Shown: positions 58,186-64,000 of the stretch, in pieces | How positions within the stretch are numbered: the first letter of the stretch is position 1 | Layout of the letters: each line of letters opens with the position of its first letter | Assembly (NCBI RefSeq): GCF_002934455.1 | Contig: NZ_PTIR01000001.1 | Span: forward strand, 124,001 to 188,000 | DNA: 64,000 nucleotides | Direction: 5' to 3' | Origin: Trinickia symbiotica | Lineage (GTDB): Bacteria; Pseudomonadota; Gammaproteobacteria; Burkholderiales; Burkholderiaceae | The notes under the pieces: model-generated | Databases searched by the model: none | What the model was told of the DNA's origin: nothing | What the model saw: the letters and a program-made list of their open reading frames with translations, nothing else | Program-made: the position numbers and the translations under genes

Positions 58186-59088
58186 ATGAACGATCTCGAC
58201 GTCAACGCAGCCCGCGACACGGAGACGGCTGCCCCGTCCATTCAGCACCATGCGGATTGGCTGGAGCACCGCGCGCCTGACATCACGGCCGTCGATTCGC
58301 ATGCTCACGTCTTTACGCGCGGTCTGCCGCTCGCCGCGGTTCGGCGCCATGCGCCCGATTACGATGCCACGCTCGATGCCTATGTCGCGCATTTGAAATC
58401 GAACGGCGTCTCCCATGGCGTGCTCGTGCAGCCGAGTTTCCTCGGGACCGATAACTCCTTCCTGCTTGCCGCGACGAAACGCTATCCGCGGCGCTTTCGC
58501 GGCGTGGCGGTCGTCGATGTCGATATCTCCGAGCATGAGCTCCAGGCGCTCGATCAGTGCGGCGTGGTCGGCATCCGGCTCAATCTCATCGGTCTGTCGC
58601 TGCCCGACCTGCGGACGGGTGCATGGCCTCGCCTTCTTGCCCGCGTGAACGCGTTGCGCTGGCACGTCGAAGTGCATCGGCAGGCGGCCGATTTGCAGGT
58701 CGTCGTCGATGCGCTGCTGTCGCAAGGGTGCACGGTCGTCGTCGATCATTTCGGCCGCCCCGACCCGCACGCCGGCGCCGCCGACCCCGGCTTCCGTTAT
58801 CTGCTTTCGACGGCCGATTCGGGCCGCGTTTGGGTCAAGCTGTCCGCGGCCTACCGCAGTGCGTCGGGCAGCGATGGCCTGGCGCTCGGCAAAGCGCTTA
58901 CCGAGCGCTTGCTCGATGCGTTCGGCGAGCAACGGCTCGTCTGGGGCAGCGACTGGCCCCACACGCAGCACGAGGAGCTGATCGATTATGCTTCATCGTT
59001 TGAAGCACTCGAAGCCTGGGTGCCCGACGTTTCGCGCAGGCGGTCGATACTGACGAGTTCGGCCTGTACGCTATTTCGCATTCCTTGA
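58186..59088 (+). CDS. Amidohydrolase-2 family enzyme (2-pyrone-dicarboxylate-lactonase-like)
   Basis: The 300-residue protein is a TIM-barrel metal-dependent hydrolase: DSHAHVF near the N-terminus supplies two metal-site His, and VEVHRQAADLQ, VVVDHFGRPD and WGSDWPHTQ carry further ligands including the catalytic Asp. The pattern is close to PDC lactonase (LigI) and related aromatic lactone/decarboxylase enzymes, which open lactone rings of aromatic-degradation intermediates. It follows the MFS gene by about 33 bp and precedes an isocitrate-lyase-family gene by about 40 bp. The start ATG has a weak ribosome-binding site. Confidence 0.87.
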   Translation: MNDLDVNAARDTETAAPSIQHHADWLEHRAPDITAVDSHAHVFTRGLPLAAVRRHAPDYDATLDAYVAHLKSNGVSHGVLVQPSFLGTDNSFLLAATKRYPRRFRGVAVVDVDISEHELQALDQCGVVGIRLNLIGLSLPDLRTGAWPRLLARVNALRWHVEVHRQAADLQVVVDALLSQGCTVVVDHFGRPDPHAGAADPGFRYLLSTADSGRVWVKLSAAYRSASGSDGLALGKALTERLLDAFGEQRLVWGSDWPHTQHEELIDYASSFEALEAWVPDVSRRRSILTSSACTLFRIP

Positions 59089-59130
59089 CGATTGCGTCCG
59101 CGCCGTCGTCCCACACACGAGGATTACTCC

Positions 59131-60015
59131 ATGAGCTCATCCGCTGCCTCCCGTAGAGAACGCTTTCGCGCCGAGATCGGCAAGAAGCAAGGCCTGCTCG
59201 TACCCGGCGCGTTCAACGCCATGAGCGCGCGTCTCATCGAGGATATGGGTTTCGGCGCCGTCTATCTGACGGGTGCCGGCGTCACCAACATGTCGTTCGG
59301 GCTTCCCGACCTCGGTTTCATCGGCCTCACCGATATCGCCGAACACGCGGCGCGCGTTCGCGATGCCGTCGAGCTGCCGCTCATCGTCGATGCCGATACC
59401 GGCTTCGGCAACGCGCTCAACGTTCGCCAAGCGGTGCGTACGCTCGAGCGCGTCGGTGTCGATGCCATTCAGATCGAAGATCAGGTCATGCCCAAGAAAT
59501 GCGGCCACTTCTCCGGCAAGGAAGTCGTCAGCGCCGGGGAAATGGTCGGCAAGATACGCGCCGCCGTCGATGCGCGCACCGACGACAACTTCCTGATCGT
59601 CGCCCGCACCGATGCCGCGGCGGCGCATGGAATCGACGCGGCTATCGACCGCGCGCATCGCTTCGTCGAAGCGGGTGCGGACGTGCTCTTCATCGAGGCG
59701 ATGGAGACGCGCGCCGATATCGAGCGGTTGCCGGGTCTCTTCGAGAAGCCGTTGCTCATCAATATCGTCATCGGCGGCAAGACGCCCGTCCAGGATCGCG
59801 ACGCGCTCGCCGCGCTCCGTTATGGATTGGTGCTCTACGCGAATGCAGCTCTACAGGGTGCCGTGCGCGGCATGCAACAGTCGCTCGGCGTGCTGCGCGA
59901 GCGGGGACGCGTGGATGAAGACCCGGCCATCGTCGCGCCGTTCAAAGAGCGCCAGCGTCTCGTTCAGAAACCCCTCTTCGATAGTCTCGACGCGCGGTAT
60001 AAAGAGGACGACTGA
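59131..60015 (+). CDS. Isocitrate-lyase / PEP-mutase family enzyme (C-C lyase)
   Basis: This 294-residue TIM-barrel enzyme has the family motifs LLVPGAFNAMSARL, VYLTGAGVTNMSFGLPD, VDADTGFGN (metal-binding Asp) and KKCGHFSGK with the active-site Cys. The lyase branch (methylisocitrate, 2,3-dimethylmalate lyase, oxaloacetate decarboxylase) uses this Cys, whereas true phosphomutases differ here, so C-C cleavage of a malate-type acid is the likely reaction. GAGGATTACTCC precedes the ATG. The gene ends a three-gene cluster with the MFS transporter and lactonase-like enzyme. Confidence 0.9.
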   Translation: MSSSAASRRERFRAEIGKKQGLLVPGAFNAMSARLIEDMGFGAVYLTGAGVTNMSFGLPDLGFIGLTDIAEHAARVRDAVELPLIVDADTGFGNALNVRQAVRTLERVGVDAIQIEDQVMPKKCGHFSGKEVVSAGEMVGKIRAAVDARTDDNFLIVARTDAAAAHGIDAAIDRAHRFVEAGADVLFIEAMETRADIERLPGLFEKPLLINIVIGGKTPVQDRDALAALRYGLVLYANAALQGAVRGMQQSLGVLRERGRVDEDPAIVAPFKERQRLVQKPLFDSLDARYKEDD

Positions 60016-60157
60016 CGGAGGACCGCATGATCGCCGGCGGGAAAAAGAGTGTTTACCGGCCGGCGATTGTCGTTCGCCTATCCACGAACCAATATTGAAC
60101 GAACTGAAGGCTCGACGTGACGAGCCGTTCGATTGGAAGATGGGTGGGTGGACGCAA

Positions 60158-61324
60158 ATGGAAAACGCATTAGTACGAGCGCGCGGCGCTCCCGTACTGG
60201 AGTCGATTGCCGGCGCATTGATTCTTGCCGTCGGAATGGGATTCGGCCGTTTCTCGTTCACGGGCATGTACCCGCTGATGGTGAAGGAAGCGGCCATGAC
60301 CGTGTCGGGGGGCTCGCTCGCGGCGTCCGCGAACTACGCCGGCTATCTGCTCGGCGCACTCGCCGTCAGCCGGATCGATCATCGGCATGCGGTGCGCCTC
60401 TGTCAATTCGCCACTATTGGAACAGTCGTTTGCCTGGCCACCCTTGCGCTGCATCCGTCGATTGCGCTCATCATCGGCGCAAGGTTCATCGCGGGCGCCA
60501 TGAGCGCACTCGCGCTCGTTGCCGTATCGGTATGGCTGTTCCATGTGGTCGGACACCATCACGGCGCGCCCATCCTCTATTCGGGCGTGGGGACGGGCAT
60601 TGCCATTTCGGCCGAACTGATTGCGTTCGGTCATGCGGGAGGGCTATGGACCGCGGCGCTTTGGCTTCTTCTTGCCGCCGCATCGGCAATTCTCTCCGCT
60701 ATTGCTTGGCCGGCGGTGGCACGCAACGTTCGTTCGTACTCCGAAGGAGATGAAGGAGCAGGAGGCGCTTCGAGCACGAATGATGCGGTCATCGCCCCTC
60801 GGGCCTTAATCGCCATTTATGGTCTCGCCGGCCTCGGCTACATCGTCACGGCAACTTATCTGCCGCTACTCGTCAGAAACGCCCTGCCCCAGGTCAATCC
60901 CGTCCACATCTGGGCAGCGTTCGGCTTGGCCGCCGTTCCGTCGTGCTTCCTTTGGCACTGGCTCCATCATCGCTGGGGCAGCCGCACCACCTTGGCCGCC
61001 AACCTGGCCGTGCAAGCCGCCGGCGTCATCCTGCCTGTTCTCGATCACTCGGCGTTCGCATTCCTCGGTAGCGCCGTGCTCGTCGGCGGCACGTTCGTCG
61101 GCACCGTGACCGTCGTCATGCCCGCGGCGAAGCGCGTCGCTCATGCGGTGAAGTTCAATCTGATGGCCACCCTCACAGCCGCCTACGGGCTCGGGCAAAT
61201 CGTCGGCCCGCTGTTGTCGGATCGACTCGTGGCGCACACGCACTCGTTCGATCAACCGCTCGTCGTCGCGGCCGTAGCATTGTTCGTCGCGGCAGCGGTC
61301 TCTTGCGGACGAGGCCGCGCATGA
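60158..61324 (+). CDS. YbfB/YjiJ-family MFS transporter
   Basis: The 388-residue protein has about 12 helices and the YbfB/YjiJ pattern: AGALILAVGMGFGRFSFTGMYPLMV in helix 1, SANYAGYLLGALAV in helix 2 and YGLGQIVGPLLSDRL late. Substrates of this family are mostly unknown. The start may be ATG 60140 or ATG 60158; I prefer 60158, after GGTGGACG. Its last 73 bases overlap the 3' end of the convergent LysR gene (61252-61324), so both proteins share a coding region on opposite strands. Confidence 0.85.
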   Translation: MENALVRARGAPVLESIAGALILAVGMGFGRFSFTGMYPLMVKEAAMTVSGGSLAASANYAGYLLGALAVSRIDHRHAVRLCQFATIGTVVCLATLALHPSIALIIGARFIAGAMSALALVAVSVWLFHVVGHHHGAPILYSGVGTGIAISAELIAFGHAGGLWTAALWLLLAAASAILSAIAWPAVARNVRSYSEGDEGAGGASSTNDAVIAPRALIAIYGLAGLGYIVTATYLPLLVRNALPQVNPVHIWAAFGLAAVPSCFLWHWLHHRWGSRTTLAANLAVQAAGVILPVLDHSAFAFLGSAVLVGGTFVGTVTVVMPAAKRVAHAVKFNLMATLTAAYGLGQIVGPLLSDRLVAHTHSFDQPLVVAAVALFVAAAVSCGRGRA

Positions 61325-62253
61325 GCGGCCCACGCGAGCTCATTGGTGCGAAGCACATCACCGCTCCACGCTCGGAGGAATTCGATCCACGTTTTAATCT
61401 TCGCGTCGACGTATTGGCGCGATGCATACACCGCATAGATATTGAGCGTCTGCAAATGGCACTCAGGCAGGACCCTGACGAGCGATCCGCTACGAAGGAA
61501 CGCACGGGCCACGAACACCGGCAATGCGCCGATGCCCATCCCTTCTTGCAACGCAACGGCCATCGCGTCGGGAACGTTCACTTTGAATCGATGGTCGGGC
61601 AAACGAAAGAGGCGTTCGCCGTCGGGCCCGACAAGTCGCCAGTGATCGGCGGGGAAGACAGACGGCAACGCCACCTGCAAACAAGTATGCCGCGATAGAT
61701 CCTCGACCGTCTGCGGCGTGCCGCGCGCCGCAAGGTACTGCGGAGCGGCGCAGAGGATGCCTTGAGCCGACCCGAGCTCATGGGAAATGTAGTTTGAATC
61801 GGGCAGCGTATCGAGCGACACGCGCAGCGCAACGTCATACCCGTCCTCGAGCAAGTCCGGTACGTTCTGCGTTAACGTGAGCTCGATCGTCACTTCGGGA
61901 TAGCGCTGCTGGTAGGCGGCGATGGCGGGCATGACGAAGTTCTGTCCGATGCTCGACATCGCATGCAGTCGCAGCGTGCCCGATGGCTTCGCATGTGCCT
62001 CGGATGCCTCCGCTTCAGCTTCGTCAATCGAAGCGAGAATGGCGCGGCAACGATTCAAATAGCGTTCACCCGCCTCGGTCAGCGCGATGCGGCGCGTCGT
62101 CCGGTTCAGCAGCCTTGTGCGCAGGCGCGACTCGAGCTCCGAAATCGTGCGCGAGACATATCCTGTGCTCGCGTCGAGTTCGAGCGCGGCCGCCGTGAAG
62201 CTGCCCGATTCCGCGACCGCGATGAAAATCTTCATGCTGCGCACGACATCCAT
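61252..62253 (-). CDS. LysR-family regulator overlapping the MFS gene
   Basis: This 333-residue protein has the LysR DNA-binding head (SMKIFIAVAESGSFTAAALELDASTGYVSRTISELESRL) and the effector domain, with HAMSSIGQNFVMPAIAAYQQRYPEVTIELTL at its start. The body ends near DAKIKTWIEFLRAWSG; beyond it is a tail of about 30 extra residues, Ala/Thr/Asn rich, which is exactly the part overlapping the convergent MFS gene by 73 bp. The extra tail may therefore be the product of stop-codon loss. No target is obvious. Confidence 0.88.
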   Translation of the reverse strand: MDVVRSMKIFIAVAESGSFTAAALELDASTGYVSRTISELESRLRTRLLNRTTRRIALTEAGERYLNRCRAILASIDEAEAEASEAHAKPSGTLRLHAMSSIGQNFVMPAIAAYQQRYPEVTIELTLTQNVPDLLEDGYDVALRVSLDTLPDSNYISHELGSAQGILCAAPQYLAARGTPQTVEDLSRHTCLQVALPSVFPADHWRLVGPDGERLFRLPDHRFKVNVPDAMAVALQEGMGIGALPVFVARAFLRSGSLVRVLPECHLQTLNIYAVYASRQYVDAKIKTWIEFLRAWSGDVLRTNELAWAAHARPRPQETAAATNNATAATTSG

Positions 62254-62324
62254 GATCAGGTTCCGCGCCCCGCCCTATTCCAGAGCATGCCGATTGTTGC
62301 CTCGTTGACTAGTACCAACTTTAG

Positions 62325-62501
62325 CAACGTTTGCATGGCACGCTGGCGGTTTGTTCAGATAGGGGTATCACAAAGCGCGATACCCGTCGGGGTGTCATCG
62401 TCGAATTCGCGCCCGAACTGCTCCGCAAAGGACTGAAGCGCCACACGATGATCTACGAGCCTGGTGGCATCAGGATAGAGTTCGATGTCGTTCCTGCCTG
62501 A
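62325..62501 (+). pseudogene. Possible 3' remnant of a VOC-type gene
   Basis: A 58-codon open stretch begins right after a TAG at 62322-62324 and ends with TGA. It reads RRGVIVEFAPELLRKGLK and RHTMIYEPGGIRIEFDVV, the last part like the DPDG-I-x-I-E-F end of a vicinal-oxygen-chelate domain with its Glu ligand. There is no suitable start codon or ribosome-binding site. The stretch may be a degraded gene end or chance; the rest of the 258-bp gap between the LysR genes is otherwise blank. Confidence 0.3.
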
Positions 62502-62511
62502 ACCGTAATAC

Positions 62512-63399
62512 TCAAGCCGCGGCTATGACGGGTCCGAGCTGTGAACGGGCAGTGTCGACGAACGAGCGCATCGCGCTCGATACGTACGCATCGTGTCGGC
62601 GGATGAACAGCGTTTCGACGTCGGCGATTTCCGGCGGCACAGTGTGGATGGTTACCAGATTCTGATCGGCAGCAGCCGACACCACGCCCCTCGGCAACAG
62701 GGTAACGCCGATACCCGCCGCCACGCAGGCGACGATCGCATCGAGCGAGCCGAATTCGAGCGGCGTCGCCGTCACGATGCCCATGTCGGCGAGCAGTTCA
62801 TCGAGCCGCTGACGATAGGAGCAGCCGAGTCGGAAGACGATCGTCTTGAGTTCACCGATCGCGTTGAGCGCTTCGCGTGAGCGAATCGCGCGCGCAGTGA
62901 CGAGCACCAATTCTTCGCGGAAAACCGTTTCGCAGTGAAGATCGGGATGATCGACCGGCCCCGCCACAAATGCGGCGTCGAGACGGCAATCGGCCACGTC
63001 CGCCGTCAAGCTGCAACTCGTGCCCGTGGTCAGCGAGAGGCGAACTTGCGGATACATGCGAGCAAAGCTGCTGAGAACGGGGGCCAACCGAAGCGCTGCC
63101 GTCGTCTCGAGCGTTCCGAGCGTGAGCGTGCCACCCGGCGCGCCGTCGTCGAGCGCCGCCAGCTTTGCGTCGGCCACGAGCTTCGCGATGCGCGCGGCGT
63201 ACGGCAGCATCCGCTCGCCGGCCGGCGTCAGGCTCACCCCGCGTACATGCCGCTGAAACAAGGCCACGCCGATCTCACGCTCGAGCGACCGGATCCTCGC
63301 CGTGACATTCGACTGCACGGTATGCAGTTCGGCGGCAGCGCGGTTCATGCTGCCATGCCTCGCCACGGCTTCGAATACCTTGAGGTCGGTCACGTCCAT
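62512..63399 (-). CDS. LysR-family transcriptional regulator
   Basis: The 295-residue protein has the LysR head DLKVFEAVARHGSMNRAAAELHTVQSNVTARIRSLEREIG. The effector domain contains GGTLTLGTLETTAALRLAPVLSSFARMYPQVRLSLTTG and a later VACVAAGIGVTLLPRGVV, typical of the CbbR/CysB-like fold. GAGGGGCAAAGC supports ATG 63399; the longer frame to 63540 is not needed. It stands alone between another LysR gene and the nitronate monooxygenase gene on the same strand. The target is unclear. Confidence 0.9.
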   Translation of the reverse strand: MDVTDLKVFEAVARHGSMNRAAAELHTVQSNVTARIRSLEREIGVALFQRHVRGVSLTPAGERMLPYAARIAKLVADAKLAALDDGAPGGTLTLGTLETTAALRLAPVLSSFARMYPQVRLSLTTGTSCSLTADVADCRLDAAFVAGPVDHPDLHCETVFREELVLVTARAIRSREALNAIGELKTIVFRLGCSYRQRLDELLADMGIVTATPLEFGSLDAIVACVAAGIGVTLLPRGVVSAAADQNLVTIHTVPPEIADVETLFIRRHDAYVSSAMRSFVDTARSQLGPVIAAA

Positions 63400-63584
63400 G
63401 CTTTGCCCCTCGGGGAAGTGGAACACATCGCAAGCATCGCTGCTAATGCTACACCACCGTGTGTTCCCGCCGATGCAAGGAACGAGCCCCCCCGGCATCG
63501 TTTCCAGTGCCGGCCGCCTACGGCAGCGATAGAGGGACACGGTGCGCTCGCCATGCGACCGGCTGCGGCGACCGTTTCACGCTT

Positions 63585-64000
63585 TCAGATAGCGCATCGG
63601 TCGCAAAGCCCGCTAACGGCGGCCTTGAACTCCTCCTCCAGTTGCGCGACGAGTTCCGCCGCAGGCAAATCTCGTGCAAGCGCGGCGGCTTGCCCTGCCC
63701 ATTGCGCACCGTATCCGAATTCGCCCTTCGCCTTCGCGGCAGCATGGAGCGCCTTGCCAATGTCATAGGTGATGGGGTAAGCCGGGACCTGCGGCGCCTC
63801 GGCATCGGCACCGAGTTCGGTGAACTTGTTCACGATGCTTCGCGCTCGACGACCGGAAATGGCCTCGGTAAATGTCGTGCGACGCGCGTCGTCTCCGAGC
63901 AAAGCACGCCGGTAACCATCGTCGATCGAGGTTTCCGGGCATGCGACGAAGGCGGTACCGAGCTGAGCCGCCGCGGCGCCCAGCGCGAACACCGCTGCGA
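63585..64000 (-). CDS. C-terminal part of a nitronate monooxygenase-like protein (runs off window)
   Basis: The frame is open to base 64000 and continues outside. The visible about 138 residues are the C-terminal end of a nitronate monooxygenase (2-nitropropane dioxygenase family). LGAAAAQLGTAFVACPETSID is the FMN-phosphate-binding GTAF-type segment and is followed by ARSIVNKFTEL. A helical end follows, with TYDIGKALHAAAKAKGEFGYGAQWAGQAAALAR. The enzyme oxidises alkyl nitronates, or acts as an NADH:quinone-type flavoprotein in some relatives. The C-terminal CDRC is unusual but seems to be real sequence. Confidence 0.87.
   Translation of the reverse strand, partial: AAVFALGAAAAQLGTAFVACPETSIDDGYRRALLGDDARRTTFTEAISGRRARSIVNKFTELGADAEAPQVPAYPITYDIGKALHAAAKAKGEFGYGAQWAGQAAALARDLPAAELVAQLEEEFKAAVSGLCDRCAI

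Noticed and set aside
59612-60157. Extension of the YbfB-type MFS gene into the lyase gene
   Set aside because: The extra 180 residues lie out of frame inside a well-supported gene and have no MFS similarity.
1-64000. CRISPR arrays, tRNA or rRNA genes, prophage or transposase genes
   Set aside because: No regularly spaced repeats with unique spacers, no conserved tRNA arms or rRNA stretches, and no transposase or integrase motifs were seen by eye; short RNAs could still be missed.

Overview
The window is GC-rich, densely packed bacterial chromosome with strong codon bias. Its gene families point to a Burkholderiaceae betaproteobacterium (Burkholderia, Paraburkholderia or Trinickia type). The clues are a DUF4148 secreted protein, the style of trimeric porin, a ComEA-like helix-hairpin-helix protein, many LysR and GlxA/AraC regulators, a PPK2 next to a PiT transporter, and NodT/EmrA/EmrB efflux. 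I see no rRNA, tRNA, CRISPR array, phage or complete insertion sequence. It reads as accessory metabolic, transport and stress-response DNA made of many small regulator-plus-target units.

Layout. 1-5.4 kb: a secreted-protein fragment, then a minus-strand MarR / outer-membrane factor / EmrA / EmrB efflux operon with three similar candidate operator sites and a terminator. 5.6-12 kb: a cyclic-nucleotide-domain/thioredoxin-reductase-like flavoprotein, a DUF3857-transglutaminase protein, a cation/Ca2+ antiporter behind a yybP-ykoY-type (Mn2+) riboswitch, a small beta-sandwich protein and a ProQ-type RNA chaperone. 12-15.3 kb: GlxA regulator divergent from an SDR, then two small secreted proteins. 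15.5-20 kb: a thiol/peroxide operon (CcdA, periplasmic thioredoxin, Ohr) faces a GFA / 40-aa ORF / response regulator / histidine kinase operon. The promoter regions of both carry the same 46-bp block with identical internal spacing.

20.3-25.1 kb: a complete ribose-type sugar ABC importer. 25.1-32.2 kb: a second CNB/TrxR-like flavoprotein, DUF488, an EF-G-like GTPase with altered G motifs, an MFS carboxylate-type transporter and a sulfotransferase. 32.5-37.7 kb: a second EmrB-like pump, a zinc-ribbon/TM protein with an 18-bp tandem repeat, a ComEA-like protein, a nitroreductase and a TetR regulator. 37.8-43.5 kb: a Tat-exported carotenoid-oxygenase-like protein, then a LacI regulator divergent from an orphan sugar-binding protein and a sugar-efflux MFS, with a perfect 20-bp palindrome between. 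43.5-53.2 kb: a GlxA regulator divergent from an isonitrile-hydratase-like enzyme, a porin, a PiT transporter with a Pho-box-like upstream region, PPK2, a VOC protein, a patatin and a damaged AraC regulator.

53.2-64 kb: a Phd/PIN toxin-antitoxin pair with a palindromic operator, a membrane-anchored catalase-like peroxidase coupled to cytochrome b561, and a LysR-MFS-amidohydrolase-isocitrate-lyase-family cluster that looks like an uncharacterised catabolic route. After these come a YbfB-type MFS overlapping a LysR gene tail-to-tail, another LysR, and the end of a nitronate monooxygenase gene.

The strongest non-obvious signals are regulatory: the paired two-component box, the repeated MarR operator, the riboswitch, the LacI palindrome and the toxin-antitoxin operator. 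A 40-codon gene hidden in the two-component operon adds to these. No wholly new defence or mobile system is evident.
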